Source: Uloborus plumipes (lineage: Eukaryota; Arthropoda; Arachnida; Araneae; Uloboridae). From it: a stretch of DNA of 64,000 nt. Where the stretch lies: assembly GCA_038373865.1 (NCBI GenBank), contig JAXGGA010003038.1, positions 1 through 64,000 of the forward strand, given 5' to 3'. Every line of letters starts with the position of its first letter. The stretch's first letter is position 1. The notes beneath the pieces were generated by a model. The model was not told the DNA's origin and searched no databases. It saw only the letters and a program-made list of their open reading frames with translations. Shown piece after piece: positions 1-11,290 of the stretch. The position numbers and the translations under genes were made by a program.

Positions 1-1608
1 GATTGCAAAAAATCATTGAAATGACAAAAATCTCTTAAATAAAAACGTGCTAGTTAGTAATGATTGCTAGTTAGTGTACCTCTCCAACAAATATGTCACG
101 CTGTTTTGGAAGACTTTAACCTTCAAAGTAGAGTCAATGTGCTTAGATGAGTATTGCACACAAAAAAAATATCAATGATTGTCCATTCATTGCATAAAAA
201 ATCAGATCTAGTGCTTCCATTGAACGATGGAACATTAAAACACAATGCAACAACAAAGTGGGATTCACATCTATGAACACTGCGATAAATCAGAACATAA
301 ATATAGGAATTAAAAAGTCTAAATATCAGTAAGTGCAATATTATAGTACCCTTAAAAGTGCTATTTCACACCAGATTGAAGTATTTATTAAAGTTTTTAA
401 AAAAATTAAAAAAAAAAAACATTTTAAGTAGAAAAATAACAAAGTTTTTGTTAAAAAAAGGATATTAACTAGATTTATTAAACTGTATTTCTAAATTTAA
501 CACGAAATAGGTTTTTTTTCATATCGTAAATGACATTAATTTGTATTGGCACTTAATATGGGCTTCAAAACTGTTGATTATATTTCCAAAAGGATAAAAA
601 AAATTACATAAAAAGAAATATATGCTTATTTTTACTTTTATAATAAAAAAAAGAAAATAATTCTTTTCTTCACTGTTCAAAACTAACGAAGACACTTATC
701 TTAGTATCTCTAATACAAAAATATAACCAATTCTAATATTCATAATGAAGCAATGTTTTCCGTCAATTACAGATTCACAAAAAAAAGTTAATCATTACTA
801 TAATCTATCCCTTTATATACTGAAATTTAAATTCCACTTTTTATACGTCTGATAAATCTAGTTAATGCATAAGTTTATCCACAACCAGCGTGGCAAATAC
901 ATACCAGTAATATAGGACCTGCCTTATTTTCGCGGCCCATGTTATTCAAGTGAATGGTTGTCGTTTAAGTAACAGAATGCCCAATTTAATTGCAACACAA
1001 ATAAAAAAGCCTTTTACTTGGTACGATTTGGCAATACTTTTAAAATCGTTTGAATGATAAAAATTATTTTTAATGAAGAACAATAATAAACGAACGTGAT
1101 TCTTTGATTCATTTGTACATATTTCAGCATAACTATCACATGGCAACATCATTGGAACTATTTACATAACGGTGGTCGTTACAAAAAGAAAAAACTAAGT
1201 GATTTTTGAAACACAAAATGCCTATTACTTTCCTCGCAACTTTGACAGCTTTATCAAACTCAACATTAGCATTGCGAGACAATTTCTTTTCATAAGAAAA
1301 GTAACAGTATTTCTCACCAACATTTTCTAAGCTGTGTGAACAATGTCTATAAACGTTCAGATATAGTCTCTAGAAAACCCTAAAGTTCTGTGCAACAAAA
1401 AATATGTGATACTCTTGTCTTCAGAGTCGGCTTTAGCTTTAAAGTTTGTCTATCTCTTGTTCTTCAAGAACATCTATATAAATAACAAATGCACATCACT
1501 TGTACGTGCGCTTATATACATATAATACATTTTTTTAACTATTTACATGAGGCACAGGGGAAATCACAAAGTTCTCACAGATGAAATCTGCACCACAAAA
1601 GTATCTCT
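1..1608 (-). other. 3' UTR and downstream flank of unc5
   Basis: This is AT-rich sequence downstream of the unc5 stop codon with no convincing coding frame. The 3' UTR starts at 1608 and runs toward lower coordinates. Its end is not certain. Minus-strand AATAAA hexamers (read as tttatt on the plus strand) at 474-479 and 384-389 are the first canonical ones I found, which would give a UTR of about 1.1-1.2 kb. ATTAAA variants occur earlier. The short open frames here (123-338, 946-1152) show no recognisable features. Confidence 0.6.
384..479 (-). promoter_or_regulatory. candidate unc5 polyadenylation signals
   Basis: Two minus-strand AATAAA hexamers lie at 474-479 and 384-389. They are the first canonical signals seen downstream of the stop at 1609. 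In a genome this AT-rich, such hexamers are common by chance, so this is only a candidate; 3'-end RNA reads would decide. Confidence 0.3.
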
Positions 1609-1780
1609 TCAGATCCAAGAGCCAACTTCTTTCTCCACTACTTGAACAGCGTCGCACCTTCCCATGACCCTCAAGATAGTCAGGAGATTCCCTAGGCTGT
1701 TCATTTCTTGCTCTCTCGCTTCCCACAAATCGAGAATGTGGTCTGTCGGACTGCTCTTTGTAGCGAAGTAATTGATGTAC
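1609..1780 (-). CDS. unc5: unc5 last coding exon: death domain, C-terminus and stop
   Basis: The 172 coding nucleotides complete the split Arg and encode residues 761-816, then TGA at 1609-1611. The protein reads [20 protein letters not shown] and ends VEKEVGSWI. The YxNYFATKxSPTxxILDLWE block is the second half of the UNC5 death domain and usually lies a few residues from the protein end, so the length agrees with the family. The acceptor is TTTTTCAG. A second open frame over the same bases (1535-1726) is out of frame and is a shadow. Confidence 0.96.
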
Positions 1781-2854
1781 CTGAAAAAGTAAAATTATAA
1801 TTTTATTTTTGACTCACTTTGTGGGAAGAATGAGTGCAAATATATAAAGCTCTTTAAAAATCTTAGAGAGGAAAAGCTTGTTGAAATATTTAAAAAATAT
1901 GATCAAGTTAAGTTTGTGGTGAAGTGATATGTGAGAATTGGATTCAATCCAGAGCCAAAGCCAAAATTCAAGACCAAACTATTTACCAAAACAGAATAAA
2001 TTCTGAGATCAAGTTAAGCTTGTGGCGAGAAAAATTGTGCAAATAGAATTCGATCGAGAGACAGAGCCTACTGGAACCTATATCAGTCTAGTCGGAAACT
2101 AGAAACGCATTACTTATGTGCTAAGATTCAAAATCAGAGTAGTTATTAGTTTTGTGGGGGGGGGGGGGGAGCAGAAACCAAACCAATAGGGATCCCGTTT
2201 TGACTCTCGGTCACCACCCTGCCAAAGCTTAGCCTGTGGTTAACCTGTTGTCCTTAGATGCATGGCCAAAAGATGGCTTATGGCAGAAGGCAGTAGCAGA
2301 AAGGCAGATTACCTTCTTTGACCAAACAACCAAGTTCTAATAATATTAAATGCAACTTTATTTCAAGGAACTACGTACAAGAGTTGAAAATCTTTTCCAG
2401 GCAGATTATAGATTGATAGAATAAGGAATGGAGCAAAAGTTCACGTTCATGTTTTTGAGATTACCTATTAGGTCATATCCCTAACTACTAGAAGTACTAT
2501 TGGACTACTAGAAGTCGTTTTCGAAGTTCGATTAATGATTTTTTTTTCAGTGTACTGTGAGTAATTTTGTCACATGACTTTTCACATTATAAGCGATTTC
2601 TCCCGATAATCATGATTTCCTTAGCATGCTGTACGAGATACTAAGCAATATTTCCCCTGCGGTAAAATAAAACGCTCAAACTGTACTTATTCACTCTTCT
2701 CAAAGTACCAGCAATGGAATAACTAAGGAATTTTTTCGTCAATGGTGGTAATGGGGCAGGCTGTGTAAAAACTCGAATTTGAACTTAAGACGTTCGTGTT
2801 TGCTAACATTTTCCTCTTCTTCTTTAATAAACAGCTATAAAACTTAAAAATTAC
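1781..2854 (-). other. unc5 intron within the death domain
   Basis: A 1,074-bp phase 2 intron between the two death-domain exons. It holds a 14-base G run at 2156-2169. No genes or clear transposon ends were seen. Confidence 0.8.
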
Positions 2855-2956
2855 CTGTTGACACCTAATTCCTCTGCTAGTCTTCGCCAATCATTCCCTC
2901 TACTATTTGGAGGATCCAGACAAATGCATAGTTGTTTCCTTACATCCGGCGTCAAC
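2855..2956 (-). CDS. unc5: unc5 exon: death domain, first half
   Basis: This 102-nt phase 2-2 exon encodes residues 727-759. It reads LTPDVRKQLCICLDPPNSRG, then NDWRRLAEELGVN. The block LDxPNSRGxDWRxLA is a hallmark of UNC5 death domains, which bind apoptotic adaptors when released from the closed ZU5-UPA-DD state. The acceptor is CATTTAG and the donor CAG|GTAATT. The exon is too short for ordinary open-frame listing. Confidence 0.96.
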
Positions 2957-4384
2957 CTAAATGAGAAAAATATACCACATTACATTTTTTAGTAATGAAG
3001 TTTATAGTTACACAGAAAACTATTTAAAAAAAAACTGACATCAAAGATCTTATTGTTTGAAAAATCTATATTATTTTTTCAACTTGTTTCATAGGAAATC
3101 TTTGAAAATATTCTTACACTCTCTTAATTAAAAAAGGCGAATTCGAGTGAAATAAATTGTTTTGTTATATTTTAACGTTCGGCTTTATATTTCTTTCGCA
3201 TCAACTTCAGATAAAAACAAATTATATTTACATTCATATATACTATTCCATCACAAGGTAAAATATCTAAATGAAAACTCATGAACGAACAGTTAATTAC
3301 AAATGTTAAATGGAAATTCAATTGACCCGACAACGTTACAAGTGGAATTGATCATTGCTAATGAGTTATGGGTTAAAATTCCGGTGAAAAGATTAATATG
3401 AACCTAACTATCGTATATACCTCATCAGAGTAGTTATTGTACGGAAACAGTAATTTTTAAGAGTTAAACAAAAGTAACTAATCATCATTATAATTATTAC
3501 AGCTATGAGTCATTTCATAAGTATAACAATAAAACTTTTAAAGCATTAATCATACATTTTATGCTTTGAAAATTTGATAATGAGTTCTTAACAAATAAAA
3601 CCTAACAAATAAAGAAAGAATAAATAGATAAAGGAAGAAAAAAAGAGAGAGAGAAATTATTTATCAACAAATTTCAAAGAGATAGCAAGGTGAAGGCCAC
3701 TACTATTCTTATTTATTCAATTGTAATTTCATGAAATATGGGACAATTTTTTGCAGAAATTAAACATCAAATTTTTTTTTATGCGTGCCAGCTTTTGTAT
3801 AAAATCTAGCTATGTCCATCATTAAATATATTTCTGATTTATTGGAAATGCCTGCTAGAGAAACAAAAAGATCCTAATGAACATATTCTGATCTGATACA
3901 ACCACTCACACGAGTGGAAGGATTTTTGTGCACTTTTCTCAAAATTTTGCACCTAACCTCCAAAAAAATATGGGGGCCAATTGGAGAACAATTTGACTGA
4001 TTGAAAAGTCGATTATAATGAGCACAAAAAATAATTTAACAATGAACATTAGAAAATAAATGAGAAATCATTTTCATAGAATTAATATTCGTTGTTTGAT
4101 AAGTTACAGTTTTCTGGTAATTTTTTTTTCAATTGTCGTAAATATTATTATTTTGTTTCGTTTTTTTAAATATATAGGTTTTTAAAAATGTCCCTGGAAA
4201 AGAAACTCCATAGTCGTCCACTGAAATTATGATTTTCAAATGAAAAATAAGGTCGTAAGATAAATTTGTACGTTTCTACATGTCACGATCCATCAGTGGA
4301 AAAACTTTGGACTATTTTACTAAAAAGAAGTAGATTTTTTTAAATATTTTTAAATTCGTAAGCAAATTTAATGCTCGAATGTAC
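2957..4384 (-). other. unc5 intron before the death domain
   Basis: A 1,428-bp phase 2 intron of AT-rich sequence. I see no gene, no terminal repeats and no strong secondary structure. Confidence 0.8.
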
Positions 4385-4494
4385 CTGAATATATTTTCTG
4401 TGGGGTCCACAGCGAGTATAGGCCCTGAACTTTCTGTGATTATTGATGAAGAAAGAGATGAAGCGATTGTACTTGGAGCAGGAGATGGAAGCTT
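4385..4494 (-). CDS. unc5: unc5 exon: linker between UPA and death domain
   Basis: This 110-nt exon enters in phase 0 and leaves in phase 2, encoding residues 690-725 and most of residue 726. The sequence is Ser/Pro-rich (KLPSPAPSTIASSLSSS) and ends VDPTENIFR. The split Arg codon AG|G is followed by LTPDVRKQL, the first helix of the death domain. The linker is poorly conserved, so the evidence is the open frame, clean TTTATAG acceptor, CAG|GTACAT donor and perfect phase fit with both neighbours. Confidence 0.85.
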
Positions 4495-5607
4495 CTATAA
4501 AAGCAGAAAAAGGGAACATTTATTTAATTGTCTAAATATGTAAAGTTATCAGTCATGTTCAAACTGTAAATACTCTTGCAAATATTTATCTTTTCGAATG
4601 CTCACTTGGTTTTTAAACTGAGAACACAAGTTATAATGAGATTAATCCTGAATTTCGTGAATAGGAAAATTACTAAACATGTAAGACTTAAATTATGCAG
4701 TTAATTCAACTTATTTCTCAAATAGTTAGAGTTTGTAGAAATCATGCGTAGAATTATTTGTACAGTTATAACATAAACGGTGTAAGTTGTGTTAAGTCTA
4801 GAAAAAAAGCGTTACAGAATAGAGAACAATATTTACAGCTTTTTCAAAATATTCACGGACCCTTTACTAAAAGTTGTTTACTATTACAAAAACGAACCTT
4901 CTACAAAAAAATTATTAATGCACTATTGCAAAAACAAACCCTTCACAAAAGTTGCTCACATTCCAAAAAACTTCTTTTTTTAAACGAAATCGCGATACTG
5001 GAAACGATTCGAGTTCGCTTGCATAAAAAAGCTTGATAATACCCAAAAAAGGAGAATGTATTTTCTGATCTAAAAAAAATGGTTTTGACGAGATTGGAAG
5101 GACTACAAAACGTTTTTAAAAAGTAAAACGGATCTTCAAAAGCTAATAACGGCAATAAGACACATCAGAAGAGCAACATGACACTGCACCATGATACATA
5201 AAAATGTATTACATTTATAGCGTATTTAAACATTTGCCAAAAAATTTGGCATCTGGCAGGAAAAATTTGGCATTTTCCCTTCCAAAAATGAAACTTTTTT
5301 AATTGTAAAAATTTCATCTGCCAGTGTTGGGAATGCTATGTAATGCAACCATTTACTTTAGCTTTATCTGTATACTATTTTAAACGGAGATATTTAAACT
5401 TCAAAGGTAGACCTAAAATACGCCAAACCATCAGTATGAAATACCTAAAATAGCACTCTATTTAAGCAAAATTGAAAATTCCCTTCTTGCCACTTTGGAT
5501 TTCGTTAACTATAGTTAACAAGTTCCAAAGTAATTCGAATTAGTTTGTTAAACAGAATTGAGGCAAGTGCAAAGAAAATTCTGAAAAACCAAAAGAAATA
5601 TCCTTAC
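4495..5607 (-). other. unc5 intron between linker and UPA exons
   Basis: A 1,113-bp phase 0 intron. The open frame at 4758-5036 is low-complexity (Lys/Phe-rich) and has no splice logic, so it is not treated as coding. A patch at about 5230-5290 repeats the words TTGCCAAAA and TTTGGCAT several times; similar wording recurs at 9640-9850 and 23890-24030, perhaps a worn repeat family. Confidence 0.7.
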
Positions 5608-5778
5608 TTCTTTGTAGTCAGTGCTAATTCGCAGCACCTGCCGATTGGCTTGTGCACCTCTTTGGTACACCAGGATGTGACAGCTCACGGCTTGTAAGGA
5701 ACGGTCTACGTTTTCTAGCTTGAATGAACAATGGAGGTGATTTTGGCGTCCATTCCACAAGTGGTGAAAGGGAATTTC
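5608..5778 (-). CDS. unc5: unc5 exon: end of UPA domain
   Basis: This 171-nt phase 0-0 exon encodes residues 633-689. It begins EIPFHHLWNGRQNHLHCSF, a strongly conserved UNC5 block, and continues KLENVDRSLQAVSCHILVYQ, ending STDYKE. The acceptor is TTTACAG and the donor GAA|GTAAGG. The open frame runs past the donor into the intron for a few codons, so the exon end rests on the splice consensus and on the frame of the next exon. Confidence 0.94.
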
Positions 5779-6336
5779 CTGTAAATTAAAATTTAAAAAA
5801 AAAAGAGTATACCTACTGCCAAGATAATAGAACACATTGTAAGTTTATTGAACAAGATGCATTTTTGTGGAACTTTTACTTGTAATAATCATAACAATGC
5901 GGAAAAGCAAAATCAGTAAGCAGAAATGGATCTATGAAAGTTAACTGCAGGTACGTTTTAAGCAGAAGAAATAAGTAATTTCTATTTTTACAAATAGATC
6001 CTGGAAAAACCAAAAAAAAAAAGACAGGAAACAAAGTTGAGTATTCAGGCAAATTAAAACTTAATTGCAGAATTTTTAGATAAAAATATTAATTATCAAA
6101 CAGAGCAAATAAATAAGGAAAAAAATGTCAGAGTTTTTTGAGTTTGTAATTAAAAATGTTGCAAGTAGAATAAAATATGATTACATCAGTGCAGTAAATG
6201 AATATCCTATGTAGAGCGTTATTTTCACAACCGTTAATTTTGAGTCGATAATACTTGCAGTTTATAGGTTTCATTAGAATAATTAGTGATTTTCCCAAAG
6301 ATTTAATTTCATAGGCATAATGATTGATCCAATTAC
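5779..6336 (-). other. unc5 intron within UPA
   Basis: A 558-bp phase 0 intron of plain AT-rich sequence with a short A run near 6010. Nothing else was recognised. Confidence 0.8.
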
Positions 6337-6483
6337 CTGATAATTGGCTAAGGGTTTGCATTTCCAACCTAGGGAAATATCTTCTAAACAAAGGCACAGA
6401 TTGGAACCTCCATCTTGAAGCAACATGGATTTTGGTGCATCTAGAAGAGAGCCTCGTAGTTTTTCCTCTACTTGCATCATACT
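6337..6483 (-). CDS. unc5: unc5 exon: UPA domain, middle
   Basis: This 147-nt phase 0-0 exon encodes residues 584-632. It starts SMMQVEEKLRGSLLDAPKSM, passes through LCLCLEDISLGWKCK, and ends PLANYQ. The corresponding vertebrate segment has LRLSLHD and a KYQEIPF join, and the next exon here begins EIPF, so the junction is right. The acceptor is ATTGTAG and the donor CAG|GTAATT. Confidence 0.94.
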
Positions 6484-7706
6484 CTACAATAAAATGTGAA
6501 ACATTTATTAAGCTTATAAAGAAAGAACCATAAAATAGAATTATGAAAAAAAACAATGAATCCTGGGTTGAAATTTACTGTCATAGATTGAGACTAAAGC
6601 TTACCAAATAATTTTAAAATGAATGATTTAATTGAGCACAGTAGAAAGATTTTTCTTTTCTTCCATCGTTGAAACGCTATTATGTAACCAAATACTTCAC
6701 CTTAACGCTCATGACTACTTGTTATAGACATGCTTTATTTAATGTTTTGTTCATTTATTTGAATTTTTAAAAACCTCCACTCAAAAGTTATTCGAAATAA
6801 GTAGGCAAATTTGAGCACCAAGCCTGATACACACTTTTTATGATAATGTAATTATCATAAAAAGGGCAAAACAAAAGTCGCGGATATATTTTGTTATGAA
6901 TAGATCATAAAATATTTTCTGGCAGCTGTAATTTCTTTTCAAGGCCAAGTAATGAGCTGAGTACTATAATTCAGTAACTACAAGTTTATCAAACTGGAAT
7001 TTTTAAATTGTTTTGAAAATTTTTGCTTGAAAGATTCTACCACTTAAATAAAATTTCCAAAATATACTTTAAGAACATTTTATTCAAATCTTCGCATTCC
7101 TCTAAACTGGAAAAAATTAATAGAAAACTCTATACTATATTTTCGTTTCGAAACGGAGATTTTAATAACATTTGAATCAAGCGTTTACATTATTTAAAAA
7201 TCAATAAAAATTAATTTGTAACACTTTCTATGAAGGGGGAAGTAAAAGATCGAATTGTATCCACACTCCAAAAAATGAACTGTTGTTTTTACAGTATAAT
7301 ACTGGCAGCCGAGATTCCAATTTAAAACTATAAAATGCGCAGTAATAAACAGTAAAACAAGCAATTTTAGTTTCTTACTGTAAATTTAGCAATTTTACAG
7401 TTTATTGCCGTAAAATTTAGCTGTATTATACTGTAAAAAAAATATACTACTGGCAGCGGAAGTTCCAGTTTAAAACTGTAAAATGCACGGTAATAAACTG
7501 TAAAATTAGCAATTTTATAGTTTATTAAGGTAAAATTAGCAACTTTTACAGTTTATTATTATAAAATTAGCTGCATTATACTGCATATATAGCATTCATT
7601 TCTTACCAGTGTTCCTAGTTATAATATTCACCCCACAAGATGAATCTTTAATTTCAAGCACACACTGACATTACTTCATGACATGCATCAAACAACGTAG
7701 TCTTAC
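6484..7706 (-). other. unc5 intron containing a MITE copy
   Basis: A 1,223-bp phase 0 intron. Its 5' third in transcript terms is occupied by the palindrome-array MITE at about 7264-7611; the rest is AT-rich with nothing recognised. Confidence 0.75.
7264..7611. mobile_element. palindrome-array MITE, copy 1 (degraded)
   Basis: This is related to the better-preserved copy at 33219-33628. It shares the left end (ACTGTTGTTTTTACAGTATA), the phrase CTGGCAGCCGAG and then several alternating units of AGCAATTTTACAGTTTATT and its complement. The right end is worn (CATTTCTTACCAGTG). There is no coding capacity. It is a non-autonomous DNA element by its terminal and internal inverted repeats; the source transposon is unknown. 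Confidence 0.55.
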
Positions 7707-7943
7707 CTGTATAGCTGCTTTGGTGTTTTCGATACAGTACACTCGTATCGTGTAGTCTGTGGATGAGTGGAATGCCGGTCCAAAGGCGGCAAGTGCCAGT
7801 GACTTGACCCCCTTCTGGCCAGAGAGCGATTCTCCGACAATGGCGAACCTGCCCAGCTGCTCTGTCATCAAGTGACAGTGATGTGGGTCCACTTGACAGA
7901 AGACGGGAGTGACTATAGTCTCTTCACCGACTGTCACAAGGTT
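7707..7943 (-). CDS. unc5: unc5 exon: end of ZU5 and start of UPA
   Basis: This 237-nt phase 0-0 exon encodes residues 505-583. CQVDPHHCHLMTEQLGRFAI and the following GES close ZU5. LALAAFGPAF and DYTIRVYCIENTKAAIQ begin the UPA domain (the domain shared by UNC5, PIDD and ankyrins). The acceptor is GTTTCCAG and the donor CAG|GTAAGA. It is the longest cytoplasmic exon after the linker and has clearly higher GC than its flanking introns. Confidence 0.96.
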
Positions 7944-8593
7944 CTGGAAACACAATTACGATCGTTATGATAGTGAGAAACTATTTGTAGCTACTTACTT
8001 CCTATTTTATTAAAATTTTTATTTCGTTTCACTTTTATCTATTTATTTCTTACTTTTTTTTATTTATTTACAATCCGAAAGCACCACAAAAATTATATCC
8101 CATATCCAGCTCATCGTTACAGTCGAACCTGGTTAAAACGAACTGAAAGAAATCTTTAAAATCTAAAAATCAAGTCGTTTTAACCGTAGTTCATCTAATC
8201 CAAAGAACAATAAATAGAGTTATGGATAAATACAATAGGATGAGATTCGCAAATGCAGTTCGTATTAGCAGACGAATTAAATTCGCTTCAAGCGTGTTCG
8301 AATTAACAAGATTCGAATGTATTTATTTTTGTTAAAAGCAATTTAACAAAAATTAATACATTAAAAAAATGTGTCTAAAAAAAAAAAGAGGACGGTCAAC
8401 TGTCGCGTTTTAGAGCGGCACCCACATGGCCAGTGCAACCCTGACAACAGCATTTGAAAAATTCGGGATCAATAAATTTTGTTCACATCGGGACACGTTA
8501 AATCAGAATGCTTCTGTATTAAAGTTTTTAAAAATTGCATTCTAACAATAATGTTTATAACTAAAAAAAAAAACTAAGTGTATTAATTTTTAC
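7944..8593 (-). other. unc5 intron with a pogo-like fragment
   Basis: A 650-bp phase 0 intron. It contains the fragment at about 8123-8325 and is otherwise AT-rich. Confidence 0.7.
8123..8325. mobile_element. possible pogo/Tigger-like non-autonomous relic
   Basis: The segment opens CAGTCGAACCTGGTTAAAAC, wording typical of pogo/Tigger element ends, and further on carries GTTCGAATTAACAAGATTCG. There is no open frame, and the termini cannot be matched precisely, so only a weak assignment is possible. Confidence 0.3.
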
Positions 8594-8769
8594 CTTCCAC
8601 TCCGGAGTTTCCACTTCAGCAGAAGGAGTTTCACTGCTGAATATACTGATCTTCCATTTATCAGGCATTTCGATTGAGGCACAGTGAGGAAGACTAAGGA
8701 TTAGGGGTTTGACAAAATTTAAATCTGGAGGTCCGCATTGAATTACAGGACTGAGGACTGTTTCTTTAT
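8594..8769 (-). CDS. unc5: unc5 exon: ZU5 domain, middle
   Basis: This 176-nt exon (entering in phase 1, leaving in phase 0) encodes residues 446-504. It reads DKETVLSPVIQCGPP, then KPLILSLPHCA, then a variable loop ending ETPEWK. In family members the equivalent LSPxVxCGP and P.ILxMPHCA blocks are ZU5 strands. The phase change from 1 to 0 happens here. The acceptor is GCATTTCAG and the donor AAG|GTAAAA. Confidence 0.95.
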
Positions 8770-8858
8770 CTGAAATGCAGAGGTTCTAATTAATAATAAA
8801 TATTACTAAAGTAACACAAATATTTGCTCATATTTAAAGGTTATTGTTTCTTTTTTAA

Positions 8859-9091
8859 CTCTTTCAGTACCAATATTTTTTTCTGATTGAAAAATTTCTA
8901 GGAATCTGGGGGAGTTTTCGGTAGGACAAGTGTCCTATTGTTCTATCTAACCATTTTATCGCGACACATTTATCCCAGTGGCATTGAAAACGAGACTGAA
9001 AATACAATGAAAAACTAAATAACTTTTTATTGGATCAATTTTATAGAGTCATTGCCTGCGGGACATATATGTCCCGGTGGTGCCGAAAGGG
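8859..9091. mobile_element. TTAA-flanked MITE (piggyBac-like)
   Basis: A 233-bp segment sits between TTAA at 8855-8858 and TTAA at 9092-9095. Its ends are inverted: CTCTTTCAGTACCA on the left and TGGTGCCGAAAGGG on the right, whose complement is CCCTTTCGGCACCA. TTAA target duplication with C-rich ends is the signature of piggyBac-type elements. It has no coding frame. Confidence 0.6.
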
Positions 9092-9951
9092 TTAAAATCA
9101 AAGTTGGTTAACAAGCTTAATGCAATTTCCTTATGAAATTTATAGTGGTTGTTACAGGTGACACTAATTTAACGATGCCAACGTTATATGCTTATCTAAT
9201 AATAATTTTAATAGGTATAGTACAAAAATCAACAAAGAATTTGAGCAATTCTATGAAAAATTTGCTAAAAATTTCCCAATTTGATGCATAAACGAATTCA
9301 CTGTGAAAAATCAAATGATAAAACGTTAAAAAGCAAAAATATGTAGGTGCTTTTTAACGTTGCATTATTTGCTTTTGTTTTTAGGCACAAATGTATTTAT
9401 TTATTTGTAAAACTCACTTTATTTATTCATTTATTTTTCAATATAACGTACAATTTGTTTTTAAACATGAAATCCTGATGAAAATGAGAAGTACCTGGCG
9501 ACCGAGTCTCGCTCGGTTAAAAAAAAAAAAGAGGTTTATAAAATCGTGTTTTTTTATAAAATTCGAGGTACTTATTTAGATGAACTTTGGTACAACTTTG
9601 ATATACCCCCCCCCCCCCCAACAAAAAAAATTAAGTGCCAAATCTGGCACTCCCTACGGACTTTTTAGGGTTGCTGTTTCTTTTTTTGTGGTTGCCAATT
9701 TAGGTTTTTTCAGCTTTTAGTTTTGCAGTTGCCAAATTTGGTATTTTCTTGTATTTTGTAGCATTTTCTGAGTTTTTTTTTTTTAAGTTTTGTGGCAACA
9801 ACGCAAGTTTGTTGCGCCAAAAACAGGTATTTTTCTTGGCAAGAAAAAAAAGTCGTCAAATTTCCGATTGGGGGGGGGGGGGGGGTACATCAAAGTAGTT
9901 CCGCATTTTTAGGCCGTTAGTTGCAATTACGCATTTAAAACAGCCGTAATT

Positions 9952-10153
9952 TAGGCCGGAATTCAAGTGAAACACGGTTGATCGCAACTCACCAATGCAA
10001 TCACAAATTCCCAAATTTGGATTCAAGTGAAACGTTACAATCGCTACGAGATGCTATTCTATCGTAATTCGACTTCCAGTAGCGATTGCAATTTTGGTCT
10101 ATATTGCGATCGCCTCGAAGCGATTGCAATGGTGTTTCACTTGAATTCGGCCC
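9952..10153. mobile_element. 200-bp inverted-repeat element
   Basis: The left end GGCCGGAATTCAAGTGAAAC is matched in inverted form on the right by GTTTCACTTGAATTCGGCC. The words ATTCAAGTGAAAC and CGATTGCAAT also recur inside, so the element is built from nested inverted copies. It has no coding capacity. The family is unknown. Confidence 0.5.
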
Positions 10154-10259
10154 CAAATTAACTTTATTGTGATCGATCTCTTCAAAAACGATAACAATTT
10201 TAACATGTTGCCAAAACTCATTTGCCAAATACCATAAAAATTTTAATTTACGCTGATGC

Positions 10260-10298
10260 GTTACCATCGAAACTCCGATTTTGAGTTTCGATGGTAAC
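10260..10298. repeat. perfect 16-bp stem hairpin
   Basis: GTTACCATCGAAACTC at 10260-10275 and its exact complement GAGTTTCGATGGTAAC at 10283-10298 flank a 7-base loop. The flanking bases GCTGATG (left) and GGCTGATG (right) are a direct repeat around it. Confidence 0.7.
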
Positions 10299-11068
10299 GG
10301 CTGATGTGATTAAATATGAAATCCATTGTTATAATTAAACGTGGTTGCTATGAAACAGTAACAATGAAAGTAATCATAAAGAAAATGGCGAAAAGAAAGC
10401 TTCTCAAACTTTCAATGAAGGCACAAAAAAAACGGGGTTTTTTGTGAAAACTCGCGTTTTTACAGAAAAAACGCCGACGTAGATGAACTCAAAAACCAAA
10501 ACTCTATCTAAATACAAAATTTTATCGAAATCGTTAGAGCCGTTTTCGAGATCCGAAAAATAAATATATATACAAGAATTGCTCGTTTAAGGATATTAGA
10601 TAAACGAAGTCTAATTAAGTTTTTTTACTGTAAAAAATAACTGATGCATTTAGGAGCAGCCTGGGTAATATTGTAAAACAATATATCTTTGCATTTTTTT
10701 TTTTTTTTTAAATATTTCCTTTCATCATTAACACAATTTTGGCGAAGTAATTCTTGTTTTGTACTATAGCTATGACAAAATTATTCCCAATTTAAAATTA
10801 ATATTTTTTTCCTTGTTCATCAACTTTTTATTTCATAAATATTGGATTTGTCATTTCTTTGAAACAAGCTGCTCCGCTTTCTGAAGTTTTGAAACATGAG
10901 GTTCGATACAATTTATGTTTGATATATTTTAATTTGTTAAACTGATTTCATGTGTATTGCTTAATATTAGCTTATTCTTTTTTTTATTTCTATAACTAAT
11001 GTGTTGCAAGAATGGGTGAAATGATTTTTGAGTGTTTCAAAAAAATACAGAAAACATTATTTGCATAC

Positions 11069-11167
11069 CTGAAAGAGTAGGTCTATCTTTGTCATCTCTC
11101 AGAACAGCTAAGTAGAGACTAACATTGCCTTTCCTGACTGCTCCTCGTGGTATTGTTAAAGAAATGC
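11069..11167 (-). CDS. unc5: unc5 exon: ZU5 domain core
   Basis: This 99-nt phase 1-1 exon encodes residues 413-445, GISLTIPRGAVRKGN followed by VSLYLAVLRDDKD. The motif SLxIPxGAV is the most conserved part of ZU5 domains, which in UNC5 pack against UPA and the death domain to form a closed, autoinhibited cytoplasmic tail. The acceptor is ATTTTTAG and the donor CAG|GTATGC. The exon was missed by simple open-frame length filters because it is only 33 codons; frame and homology identify it. Confidence 0.94.
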
Positions 11168-11290
11168 CTAAAAATTTAAAAGAAAATTTAGAAATATACT
11201 TTCAGTTTAAGGCTATGTTAAGAGATGGCAGCACTATGAAATAAATCAATCTTATAGTTACATCATCTGCCACTAGGTGACAGCACTGAC

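Larger units (their letters stand above)
8770..11068 (-). other. unc5 intron rich in small inverted-repeat elements
   Basis: A 2,299-bp phase 0/1 boundary intron. It holds a TTAA-flanked MITE (8859-9091), an inverted-repeat element (9952-10153), a 16-bp perfect hairpin (10260-10298), C and G homopolymer runs near 9607 and 9871, and a short tail-like relic near 10500-10600 (AGCCGTTTTCGAGATCCGAA), which resembles common arthropod repeat ends. No genes were seen. Confidence 0.75.
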
